A stretch of 64,000 nucleotides of DNA from NCBI GenBank assembly GCA_013423385.1, contig BLZA01000005.1:186001-250000 (forward strand), written 5' to 3'. Below, piece by piece: positions 36,501-50,569 of this stretch. The position numbers and the translations under genes were made by a program. This DNA is from Naganishia liquefaciens. Taxonomy: Eukaryota > Basidiomycota > Tremellomycetes > Filobasidiales > Filobasidiaceae. The notes beneath the pieces are model-generated. The model searched no databases. It was not told the origin of the DNA and was given only the letters and a program-made list of their open reading frames with translations. Positions within the stretch are counted from its first letter, which is position 1. Every line of letters begins with the position of its first letter.

Positions 36501-38724
36501 CTTGGTTTGACGGATCGCTGACTTGGAAAAGGCCTGGCCTGGGAATCAGCTGAGATCGAGGGCATGCAAGTGACCTACGAGCCGCTGATGGCTGAGTAGC
36601 TAAGGATGTCGGCGGGAGTAGTCTACACAGCAATAGCGAGTATTCAAAGGCGACACAACATTGAATCAAGTTGGTTTGAAGCAGTACGCAGTTCAGGAGA
36701 TGACGCAATCGGCGCCCGCTCAGCTAAATAAAGATATCATCCTTACGCCCACTACGCCGGCCACTCAAGTACACAAAACCCGCCATAAGCAGGCCGCAAT
36801 CGAGCTGATAATGCAAAGATTTGAGCGGTTCACACAGGTCCGATATCGCCCGATAGGCTCTCCGCATTGGGCTCGGAGTTCCGTCCTTTTCAGCGATTAC
36901 CGACAGCTCTACCGATAAAGCGACATGTCGATCAGAGACCGAGGGCTTTGAGTGATCCCCAGAGGTTTATGCCGCAGATATCTCGCCCGGTAAAACAGGT
37001 GATCACACTGATGTTCGGTTAAGCGGCACTTTCTTGGAGCTCTGGTCTACTGTAGCGCCATGGCTGACCAGTTGGCTAATAGCTGCCTGACCCTTCTTTG
37101 AATTTTCTGTCAATTTAGGACATACAGTCTGGCATGTGATGGATGCATCCCCCATGACGGTATGACGATGCAAAGAGGCACGTTAGCTGGCGCATTGCAG
37201 GACGTGGAGAGATTCCGAAGATGAGAACAGGTTTCGCGATACACCAACGATGATATGGTTGAGGACCACGTACTCTCAGACAAGCCGACCGTGAGCTTCG
37301 CAACGAGTAAATAGCATAGCCTGCTCGAGGCAATGTCACGTCAGTTGCCAATACGAACGTCTATCCTCCTGAGCTGCAGCTTTTCCTCTAGCGACAGGCA
37401 GACACCCTAGACAATCACGCAGATGGTCTCATGACGACGGATCTATTGCCGTTGTAGCAGTCCACGTACGTCAACGCGTCACTGCCTTCCGACAGCTCCC
37501 TGTCAAGCTTCCCGATCCGCTCAATCGAGGATCCGGAAGACTTACGAGAGAACAGGACATGTGACAGGCAGCTTGTCAGGACCCCGCTCTGATCATGCCG
37601 CCGGCGATGAACATGTCCCAATACCTGCGTGGTCCCTGTTGATGATCACCCAGAGGCAGCTGTATTGGCCGACTGGGGGACTTTGCAATGATTCTGAATC
37701 GCCGACCAAAGCTCTTAGAATGCAAACTTATCGAGATTGGAGCACATCAGCGGTCGCACTCAACCGCTGCCGCCGACTCTTCTCTTTAATCGCTATCAAG
37801 AATGGGTCGAAGAGGGGCGCTATTGCTCTTTGCTGAATACCATATCCATACCATTTGCAAACTGCTCCGCAAGATGTCCACATGCAAATGTCACTTGCGA
37901 TTCGTGCAAATCTCCACAGATGGCATGTTTTATTAAGTAAAGAGCTTCACTCCGACTGCTCCATCCGACCTCCAACAGCTCCCTGAACAACCCCGCAAGG
38001 GCGGCCGTCGAGGAGGCGAGAGTTATTGCAGCTGTTATAGCTAGTGGGCTAGCTAGTGCGATCCAGGCGCGGCCGAAAAGCAGGGTTACAGTAAAAGCGA
38101 TTTTACCGAGCCTCGTAAAAAGAAAGGCCCAATTCTCGACTGCCGCCCGCGCGTCCGCGCCAGCGCAGCTGGTGCAGCTGGCTGGCTAGCTAGCTGGCTG
38201 GCGTGGAGTGGCAATTAGCCGGCGGTGGAATCTTTCGAGCCCTGCCTCGTATTGGCATTTTACTTTGTCGGGGCAGTGTGGTGGACACTCTGATCGTTCC
38301 CGAGCTTAAGCAGATCTTCATCGACAACGTCCTCGAGACCATAACTAGCATTAGATATCGCCATTGCTGTCGCAAGTCGCAGCATCATCCGTCAACGTCT
38401 TGCCTCTGCGCGCCACTTTCCCGCGCAGTCCGGATACATTTGTCAGCACGCGGCCCCACCAGTCGCCATTACCAGACCAGCCGACGACCTCTATCGGTAC
38501 CTCCAAATTCCAACGCTTCACTGCCCTCGAGATAACAGGTACAACATCGTCCCAATCAGTCTCTCAGTCAGGCCCCCAATTCCAGTATAACTCGCCGAAA
38601 GAACTTGGCCCCGAACGTCCCAAATCGTCGTCCAGTCTCGCCGTCGACACCGCTCCACCAGGCGTCGATATCGCTCTTCCTCCTTGAATTGTCAAATCCA
38701 AGATAGGTATCTCATTACTACAAG
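36501..38724. other. 2.2-kb divergent intergenic region, CsbD-like / REG1
   Basis: No gene is recognised here. The last 700 bp before REG1 contain low-complexity GCTGGCTAG-type repeats (about 38166-38203) and a pyrimidine-rich leader. An open frame at 38364-38687 ends before the REG1 ATG and looks like 5' UTR. Confidence 0.4.
38166..38203. repeat. GCTGG/CTAG low-complexity repeat
   Basis: An imperfect run of CAGCTGG, GGCTGG and CTAGCTAG units lies about 520 bp upstream of REG1. A second short GGGCTAGCTAG patch is near 38047. Confidence 0.6.
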
Positions 38725-41560
38725 ATGGCTCAAGTCGTGCCATCCATCACCCAATTGCCGATCGATTCGACAGCAGCACCATCCGCAGAGGATATTCAGA
38801 ACCGTCTACCATCGATATGTGTAGATTATCTTTCCCACGATTGGCAAGAGGAGGACGTCTGGGCCAGTTGGAGGTCGATGACCCGGCACAAGAATGAAAT
38901 CGCCAACGGTGTCCGTCTGGAAAATGCAAGTTGGCGAACTTGGTGGAAGCAAAGAAACAAGCTCAAGACTATCAGCCCGGAAACTCTCAATTGGTGAGTA
39001 TCGAATTTATGTGTCGACGGTCGCTGGGTTGTGGCAGAAGTTTGCGGCGCAGGTAGCACGAGGATAATTCCGTGCGCTGGATTGCGTCGCTTTGAGTCGG
39101 AGTTTTCGGCTGGCTGTGAATATGCTTTTTCAGTTGCTGCCGCTAATGTCCCGTTTCTTTCTGCGCCCCTGCAGGTTGAAGGATTCGGACGTTACTTGGC
39201 TTTACGGTCCCCTTCATACCGCTGTTGAACCAGTTCCTCCGCAAAAGGTAGCCAGCGTGGACGAACGGCTGGGCATTGTGCGCGCCGATTCACAAACGAA
39301 ACCTATTCTGAAGCATCGAACGATATCCGAAATGTTAACAATCCCGATGCCGTCGTCGCCCGTACTCGAGAGCACCAATCACGGCGACGAGAGCGACGTC
39401 GAAGAGACTGGAGACGTTACTCCCCGGCCTCATCTGCTACAGACCAAATCCGATACCAACATCGTCAGGCGAAATACCGCTCGGAAGGCTTCACCGCCTC
39501 GAGGCCCTATTGGATCGGGAGGTCGAACACCCGTAGAGACCGGTGGCGTTGTCCCCGGCTCACCTGCCGAGCCCGCCAGCACCGGTGGCAAGCGGCATAT
39601 CAGTTTCAATACTTTTGTTGAGCAATGTATTGCGGTGGACGATCCCGCCGAAGTCTCGGCCATCGAAGCCGAGGCTATCGAGGAAGAAGACGAGGATGAA
39701 GACGACTCGGATGGCATGCTTGAGATCCGCTCTACGAGCAGCTCTGGCCGCACTTCGTCATCGCGATCTTCTCGGCCAAATTTCAGTCGGCACAGTTCGA
39801 CCGCGTCGGACCACATGACGATCGCCAAGATCGCCCCGACAACCTTGAAGACGTTAGGCGGCGCGGAAGGCACTCCTCTGGTTCATGTTCCTCCCGAGGC
39901 GTATGCTGCGGAACATGGAGATGACGAACGCGAGGTCGTGTACAAGCATCAGCCCAAGTCGGATACCTCCGATTACACTCCGTCGGGAAGCTCGTCCGCT
40001 CAATGGGACGAAGAGGATGAATACGATGTCGGTGTCGATTATTTCAATGGTCCTGATCTCGGAGTCGGCGATGAATATGATACGAGGCGGCACATGGGCT
40101 CGGACACGGAAACACCTCGAGCCGTACAGTCCAACCTTGGAAAGTACGTGCATTACGGCCAGGCCACGAACACCTCCCCGCCTCAGGTTGGCAATCCGCC
40201 AAACAGCGCAAAGTGGCGCCAGGGCTCTTCGCCATCATCTTCGTCCGGCTCTTCGGCTGGAAACACCAAGTCGACGTTGTCGCCTAAAACGCCCCATACC
40301 GATATTCCTGGCTCTCCGATGAGCCCGCAACCTGGTCGAGGTATCCTGAAAGTACGTCCACCGAACAACAATCCGGTTACCGCCCACATCGAGGATTCGA
40401 GCCCTACATCTTCGTATTTCAACTTTAACCCGTCCCCGGCCACCGGATTCGGCGGCTTCGTTCAAGGAGTACAACGTGTCATCAAGGAGACGCCGTCAGG
40501 ATCATTGCCACTGTATGATGCTGCAAGCCCGTTGCATCAGTCACCTCCGTCTGGACCGCACAGCGTACCGACCTCGCCTGCCATGGGCAGCGAACAGAAC
40601 GAGCGAGGTCGATCCGCAGTGCGCACGCCTTCCTTGGTCGATCGCTCTCTCAGCCGAGGAACAACCAACTCGGCGTCAGTCAGCCCGAATGCCGTTCGTC
40701 AGCCGCTGCAAATACCTTCCGGCAGTCGTCCAACACACATCGACACCGGTAACTTGGGCGGCAAAACTGTTTTTACCCCGGACTTGTCGACCGACGGCAT
40801 GACTTCGCCCGGGTTCCCTGTTTCAACGGCATCATATGCCGAGATGGACAAGGCTGGTCGCGGTATTGGCGCCAGGGCTACAGGCCAGGCGAGCGAAGAA
40901 CACGTCGATCAGATGGAAGTGGACAATCCTGCTGAAGAATCGTACGTAGCCGAGAAAAGCAACACGCCCACGCCGCATTCTTCTCCTCAGGTGAGATATC
41001 CTTTCGGCGATACCACCAACGCCTAGGTATATGCGCGTTGGGCCAATGCAACGTATCCAGATGTCCGAAACCAATGGAATTGACTCGGTTTCTTGTTCCT
41101 CCCTCAGGTAGCTATCCGACGCATCGTAGACACATCGCCAGCCTCCCTCCCTCATGATTCGGGTCCTCCTCCTCGTGCGAAAGCTCCATCATCAACAACA
41201 TCATCATCACCATCACCATCAACAGCAACTCACAGCTCAGAAGCGCTCATCTCTTCACCTTTGGCATCAACATCGACATCATCTTCCACTAAACGTGGAC
41301 ATACCCGAACACCTTCTCTCCCTGCTTACAGCATGGGTGAAAACCTCCTTGCGAGACGTACGGCGTCTCAGACTCTCCGTCAAGAAGGCGACGAGCAGGC
41401 TGGCACGATCGTTGGACGCGCGGTTAACATTGCCAATACGGCGAAGGATTTGTTGGGCGCTTTGTGGAGTTATGGAAGTCAGCAGGATGCTCAGCAGACA
41501 CGATCTCAGGAATCGAAGCGAGACGATGATGCGGGCCTCGGCAAGAAGACGGGACGGTAA
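38725..41560 (+). CDS. REG1: Reg1-like regulatory subunit of protein phosphatase 1 (glucose repression)
   Basis: Reg1 targets PP1 (Glc7) to Snf1 and keeps glucose-repressed genes off. Three exons (38725-38993, 39175-40990, 41108-41560) give 845 aa; intron 1 is long for this window (181 nt). The N-terminal conserved domain reads EEDVWASWRSMTRHKNEIA, LENASWRTWWKQRNKLKT and, across intron 1, ETLNWLKDSDVTWLYGPLH. A PP1-binding RVxF-type motif follows in GGKRHISFNTFVEQCIAVDD (HISF). The rest is Ser/Pro/Asp-rich and disordered, with an EEEDEDEDDSDG run and a C-terminal KDLLGALWSYGSQ segment. The CAT/CAC triplets near 41190-41290 encode low-complexity Ser/Thr. Confidence 0.85.
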
Positions 41561-42354
41561 AGAGTTGTATGCCTGGGAGACATTCTCTCATCTTGTATGA
41601 TATTTTGGCCTTTCGCAATATTCGAGCGCTTTTGACGGAAGCAACCATTGGTCGAGGTTGAAGGGAACATGGCGGTTGATGCGATCATTGCATTTATCAA
41701 TGATCTTGACCCCAAGGTGTAGGCTGAAAGAGGTAGTCCTGTTTCGCTGTCATGTTCGTCAAACGGTTGATCTTTGTGTAATGCACTAGTAGTGTCTCTA
41801 AAAAGGTCCCGTGATTGCATACTATATATCAGTTGAAGGGCGGGAGAACCGTTTGGCCCTGATACAAGACCTGGCGTAAAGTGCTGATTCACTCTGATCA
41901 ACGCTGAGGCAGCGAATGAGCGACACCCGCTAGTGGCAGCATACCGCCGACTGAACCCTGTGTTCTGTGAGCGCGGGGTATCCCATTCCTTCCATTCCAG
42001 ACGTCGGGCCAGCTCTCGGGCAAAAGTGCATACGGCAGAAACCATTAGTCATCAAAGTCATCTCGGTTCTGAGACATTGATTTCCCTGGCGAGCAACGCG
42101 CTGGGCGACTTTTTGGCAGCGATACGAGGCATGTTAGCCGGACGGTCGATGCAGGGTGGGGTAGGAGCAGCCATTCGATTCCATTCTCGCGGTATAGATA
42201 TAGATATCAGTTGACAGAGCGATTCATCAATTCGTCGTGGACCCGACCGCTGTCCACCATACCTGTGGACGACCACACCCCGCATCTTTCCCCCCGTGTC
42301 CATTATCTCCATAATCACCTTTGCTCCGGAAAATAAAACCACACTCGTTACAAC
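41561..42354. other. Intergenic: REG1 3' region and thioesterase upstream region
   Basis: Both flanking genes are on the plus strand. Minus-strand frames here (41506-42045 and 42058-42387) overlap the flanking exons and show no motifs. GATATA-rich sequence occurs at 42191-42210. Confidence 0.35.
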
Positions 42355-44562
42355 ATGCAGCGTGCTCCCATCGTCAACCTTGTCCAACGTCGTAATGTAT
42401 GCCGGACGGGTAGTCTGTTTCGAAGGGGTCCTGGATTGTCAACAACGCCTTCACTGTTCTCGGAACGTAATCATGCAAAACCTCTGTGCAACAACACGTC
42501 AGGCCGACGGCAACCATCAGTTCGAGCGTTCCATACGAGCGGCGACTTTGCGGATTATATGAAGCAGGTCATGTCCCCTATGACAGGACATGTCGGAGAG
42601 CAAACCCCTAGCGAAGAGTCTAACACGTTGCGAGAGATCGACAGGCTGTTTACTATCATTTCCAGTTCGTAGTGACGGGAAACAGCACACACTGCATAGA
42701 CACTGATTCCTCAAACACGCTCCTACAGAGAAAGCATGTCAGAAAAGCTCCACCACTCATCCGCTCGTCATGCTAGGCCGCCGATCGGGACGCTGGCTGG
42801 ACGACAGCGCTGCGGCAGAGACGACAAACGGTGGAACATCTTCGGCTAGAGAGACACGACAGCAGAGAGTCGAGGCCGGCACGAGAACTATGGCGGATAG
42901 CTTCACGATAGCGGTCTTGCCTTTCTCAACGGACAGAGAGTTGCTTGAAAAATTTAAGAATCCGAACGGTGGTTTGCGTGAGTTTTTGTAGCAGTGCGGC
43001 TCATTGGCTGCACTAGAGCTGACTGTCGATGGGCTTCATTCGGAACAGGCATTGGTAAATTGCTTGAGAGTGCGTTGATGCACATTCACCAGTCAGAGCA
43101 ACTGCTCATGCCGTGCTCTCCTCTCTCGCAGGCCTCGATTCGCTGGCAGGCACGATTGGGTACCGTCACTGTCTTCCTCCCAGCGCGTTTGCGACTTCAA
43201 CCGAGGACGGAATGACGGGAATCACGACAGCCAGCATCGTCAAAGCATCCCATGACGCTGGATTGTATATTGCGACCGCTGCAGCCGATAGAATTGACAT
43301 GTTTGAGAGCCTGTCGCACCCGCACGAGATTCAGTGCGTTGCCATTAGCTTGTATGCGCTGAATCGTTTATTGACATCTTTGCGCTTCAGGGACATTCGA
43401 TTCTCCGGATTCGTCACGTACACAGGATCGTCCTCGATGGAAATATTCGTTAGAATGGAGGGCTCGGGCACGCAACCTGGCGATGAGCCCAAGACCATCA
43501 TGCTAGGCAAGTCCAAAGCTTGAAGACTCCTGCCACATGACTCATCTCCTGTCTGATTTAGGGCGATTCTCCATCGTCTGTCGTGACGCCGAAACTCACC
43601 GCGCAAAGAACTGTCCTCATCTCGTGCTGAACACCCCGGAAGAAAAGGCAATGTTCGCGATCGGAGAGGACCACAAGAACAGGAAGAAGATTGCTTCGAA
43701 AATTGCGCTCGACAAGATTCCGCCAAGTCAGGGGGAGATCAATATGCTGCATGAGATGATGCTCAAAGTCGGCGAAAGGGAGAAGGAATTGGAGCATTCG
43801 GGGAGATCGGGTGTGCAAGCGCTGCGGACAAGTCTCAAGGAAGAGATTGTTTGCACGCGCGATACCGAGGTGCGTTAGTGGTCTCGACTTGCTTCTCGCG
43901 TCCAAGCTGAAGGGCCTCTTCAGCTGGGCAACGTTACTCTTGTTCAACCTCAAGACAGAAATCTTCATGGAAAAGTGTTTGGTGGGCACTTGATGCGCTT
44001 GGTAAGATATCGAGATGAGAAGATGAACCCCGTCTGACCATACTCTCTAGGCATTGTAAGGGAGATATGCGATAAGCGTTGCGAGATACTGACTTACTCA
44101 CAGTGAACTCGCCTATGTCAACGCCGCTATATTTGCAGGGAGACCCCTCCGCTTCCTCGCCTTGGATCAGATCATCTTCAGTCGACCCGTGCCGATTGGT
44201 GCCGTCGTCAGGATGAAGGCCGTCACCGTAACCTCGACGAGACCCAAGACGGACGAAGAACTAGCCGACGGGTTGCGGACTACCAGTGCAGGCAACGCAA
44301 AAGTACACGTCGTTGTCACCGCTCAGATTCAAGACGTGGCTAAAGGCGTAAGTCAGCCGAAATGCGGGATGACATGCCGCTGATCTTTGCTTGTCAGTCC
44401 CGAGAAACGACAAACAGCTTCTTCTTCTCGTTCGCGAGCGAGAACCGAGAACCCCTCCCCAAGCTCGTGGTGCCCAAGACATACCGTGAGGCAATGGCCT
44501 ATATTGAGGGCGCAAGACGACTGGAAGTGGGAAGCGCGCTACGTCGACACTACAAATCTTGA
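42355..44562 (+). CDS. Acyl-CoA thioesterase, double hotdog (ACOT9-like), probably mitochondrial
   Basis: Family members hydrolyse acyl-CoA to free acid and CoA, usually in mitochondria. Ten exons (42355-42664, 42729-42977, 43049-43069, 43132-43333, 43391-43506, 43562-43869, 43924-44001, 44051-44055, 44104-44347, 44398-44562) sum to 565 aa. The N-terminus is Arg-rich (MQRAPIVNLVQRRNVCR), consistent with mitochondrial import. Hotdog 1 includes RIGKLLESLDSLAGTIGYRH and MLGRFSIVCRDAETH. Hotdog 2 includes NLHGKVFGGHLMRLAFELAY and FSRPVPIGAVVRMKAV; the end is VPKTYREAMAYIEGARRLE. Exon 8 is just GCATT and exon 3 is 21 nt. Intron 5 is GC-AG. The first donor (GTTCGT) is my least certain junction. The gene is tail-to-tail with a phenol hydroxylase-like gene 104 bp away. 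Confidence 0.9.
43507..43561 (+). other. GC-AG intron in the acyl-CoA thioesterase gene
   Basis: The donor is CTAG followed by GCAAGT and the acceptor is GATTTAG. Length is 55 nt. Splicing gives MLGRFSIVCRDA, a conserved ACOT block; no GT donor gives this join. Confidence 0.8.
44051..44055 (+). other. 5-nt micro-exon (GCATT)
   Basis: GCATT is bounded by CTCTCTAG on the left and GTAAGG on the right, between introns of 49 and 48 nt. Including it yields LMRLAFELAYVNA, the conserved second-hotdog sequence. Skipping it breaks the frame. Confidence 0.8.
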
Positions 44563-44666
44563 TAATCGAGTCGGCAACTACATTGCAATTTTTACGATAC
44601 AACGCTCAAGCTTTTACCACTTTACCAGCACGTGATCCAGCAGATCGCCTGCCATGATACGGACAA

Positions 44667-47584
<2,918 letters not shown>

Positions 47585-48408
47585 GATGAACCGGGGAGAA
47601 TGATGGGATGCAAGGGGAGGTTGGGGGACGAGCTGTGGAAGGGAAAGCAATGTCCTCGCTTTTTATGCTGTGTCGGCTTCCGTTATCCGCTCGTGTACCC
47701 GTCGAGGTTGCTAAACGGATAAGATGCGTCTAGCGGGGGTCCGACCCAACAGATCTAGTAGCAGGGTAACCGCTCTCGCTTGAGCCGTATAGCACGTCGT
47801 CCAGGCCCTTGACTCTCGCTTGAGCCGTATAGCACGTCGTCCAGGCCTTTGACTTTCGGGCGAGCAGGCGAATAATAATAATCAAAAGACGGGATTGCTC
47901 ATGTCTCAGCCGGGGGAAGCGTTAGGGACCCCGCGCACTCGGCAGGGCGCGTGCCGAGATCTCGGTGCCGCGCGGTCCATGACGGCCGTGAGGAAATTCG
48001 GCCCGCGACGCAGCCATGGCTCATCCTTTATGGCGAATGCTATCTGCATTGATCGACTCTTTGATGAGAGTAGTAATGCAAGCTGTTAGTCAAGACAGCT
48101 GTCAAGCCTGACCGGCAAGGGCCCCGACACGATACAACATAGAGGAAGGTCATTTATCCAATGGTGGCTCTCTGCAATATCGCTGCGGGGCTACAAGACA
48201 CGATTGCCGTACAGCGTCTCTCTCTGTCCAGAGTTGGGTTCCGTCGGTCGAGGGCGAGGCCGAGTGTCGAGTGACGTAGGAAGATCAACGCCAGGGCCGT
48301 CGTGCACGAGATGGATCCTGGCTGACAATGCCCTGATCTTGACACTCGTGAGATCGACACTATCCGACAGACAGGACACTAGATACCGTCTCAAAGTATC
48401 CCGCCGAC
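47585..48408. promoter_or_regulatory. Divergent promoter interval, phenol hydroxylase-like / LSB3
   Basis: About 820 bp lies between the divergent starts. It contains a 40-bp tandem duplication at 47773-47852. No other gene or RNA is recognised. Confidence 0.4.
47773..47852. repeat. Tandem duplication, 2 x 40 bp
   Basis: The unit starting CTCTCGCTTGAGCCGTATAG occurs twice with a period of exactly 40 bp. The two copies differ at one position (CCCTT against CCTTT). Confidence 0.9.
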
Positions 48409-50569
48409 ATGGGTCTCAACAGCCCCATCCCCGTCAGGCTGCAAGACGAATGCAGAAAGGCCAGCAAAATCATCCGGTCGTTTGTCGACTCGGGCAACAA
48501 CGGCCTCGACAAGGTTATCCCGCGGCAAGTGCTCGAGCGCGCCCAAGGCTTCGCCGTCTTCACTGTCGTCAAGGCAGGTTTCCTCTTCTCGGCCCGCGGC
48601 GGATCGGGGATCGTCATTGCTAAACGGGAGGATGGGTCCTGGTCCGCGCCCTCGGCGATCGGGACGGCAGGGTTTGGGTTTGGTGGACAGATGGGCGCCG
48701 AGGTGACGGATTTCCTGGTGGTGTTGAATTCGAGGACGGCCGTCAAGACGTTTATGGCAGCTGGATCAATGACGCTCGGCGGTAACTTGTCCGTCGCTGT
48801 GGGTCCGCTCGGACGCAACGCTGAGGGATCCGGTACACTCAATACCAAGGGCAAAACGGCGGCACTGTATAGCTACTCCAAGACAAAGGGCCTATTTGGT
48901 GGCCTCTCGATCGAGGGATCCGTCATCGTGGAGCGTCAGGATGCGAATCGTCAAGCATACGGCACCGACTTGACGGCCAAGCAAATCCTGAGTGGTGCGA
49001 TTGATCCTCCACCCTGGGCTGATGAGCTCCTAGAGGTGCTTAGGGCGCATATCGGCATGCCCGGGGGACGTGCATGGATCGACGATCATCCGGATGAGCT
49101 CGGCAGGTTCAGCGAGGATGACGAATTGCGCAACAACAACGACGACGACGACGATGCGCCTAGACGAACAGCCATGTCCAAAAGTTCATCGAGCTATGCT
49201 TTCGGGGAACAGACTGGCTCCTCGTTCAGCTCGAGCCAGTCACCGCAGCATCAACAGCCACAGCGTCCGAAACCGCGATCGCGCGCGAGCACACTCTCGA
49301 GCGTCTTCAAGATGGACCTCATGGGCAACCAAATCCCGGGCCTCGGCGCCGGCGTCGGTTTCCCGCGGAAACGGACCTCGACGTCCGGCTCGCCCTCCAT
49401 GTCCCGCCGCACAAGTCAATACGCGAGCGAGCCGAGGTCCCCGTTTGACGACGACGCGCGTGCGTATTCGGCGCAGAATGAGCGAAACCCGTTTGACGAT
49501 CACATGACGGCCCATGGCGGAGGAGGGCTGGACGACGACGACATGGATCTCTCGCGCGAAGTCATCTCACCGTGGAACAATGACAAGGGCTTACCCTCGC
49601 CGCAGCCTCGGTACGACGATCTGCCGTCCGCAAACGCACCCCCGCCGGGCGGACTGGAATTCAAGCCCGAGTACCGGTCGCCGAATCGGAGTCGGGCGTC
49701 GACGTTGCAGAATAGCGATTTGCCCGGCGGAAGAACACGGTCCGGATCGAATGCGATGCGGGTGTCGTCTCCGTTGACAAAGTACCGAGAAGGACTGCAT
49801 GAAGAAGAGGACGCGCGCACGGACAGCCTCGCCTCGCAGATGTCACGTCTGCGTGCGGGATCGACTTCGGATGACAGGTCATCGGGCAGCAGGGGCTACG
49901 GCCACGCGCGCGACGACTATGATCACGACGATTCGGACCGAGACTTTCGTCCACCACCTGCATCCACTCCTCCCTTGCCCCGCTCGCACTCGAGCAAACT
50001 CCTCGGCTTTGTCAACCGGAAACGCAGCAACACGACGTCGTCCCAACGTTCCGGAGGCGACTTTCTTGTCGATCCGGCCATCTACCACGCCGATCGACGA
50101 ACGGCACTGGCAATGGCCGATTCACCTTCCGGCCGCACGGAGCGCGACGATACGCCGCCGGATTTGGATCCCCTGTATGGCGTCAAACCGACGGCGGACC
50201 AGCTGAGCTTTGCGGTCAAGCGGGAATTGGCAGACGCGATGAAGGATGGCTTGGAGCGGGCGATTGCGTTGCATGATTATGAGGAGCAAGAAGAAGGGGA
50301 TCTGTCATTGCGGCAGGGGGATGTCATTGTCATTACGGAGCGAAGCAAGAGCAAGGATGATTGGTGAGACGAGGTGGTCTCTTCAGGCCGAGTATGTTTG
50401 ACTCATGGTATATTGCTTGATAGGTGGACGGGCAAGAATGCCAAGACGGGCGCCAGAGGTATCTTTCCGTGAGTGCTCAGAAAGAGGTTGCGATGGGCAA
50501 TGCTAACTTTTAGCTTTTTTTAGGGCCAATCATGTAGAGCTCGTCAACTCGGCAACGCTACGCAGGTAG
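48409..50569 (+). CDS. LSB3: Lsb3/Ysc84-family SYLF + SH3 actin-patch protein
   Basis: Ysc84/Lsb3 proteins (SH3YL1 in animals) bind phosphoinositides and actin and act in endocytic patches. Three exons (48409-50363, 50424-50468, 50524-50569) give 681 aa. The SYLF domain fills residues 1-210: MGLNSPIPVRLQDECRKASK, IPRQVLERAQGFAVFTVVKA, GFLFSARGGSGIVIAKRE and KGLFGGLSIEGSVIVERQDA. The long middle is disordered, rich in Ser, Arg, Pro and Asp, with several NPFDD-type and RxSxS repeats. The C-terminal SH3 domain starts ALHDYEEQEEGDLSLRQGD and is spliced through DDWWTGKNAKTGARGIFPAN. This is the same order as in yeast Lsb3/Ysc84. Confidence 0.93.

Noticed and set aside
41506-42045. A 179-aa minus-strand frame after REG1
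   Set aside because: It overlaps the REG1 coding end in antisense and lacks motifs.
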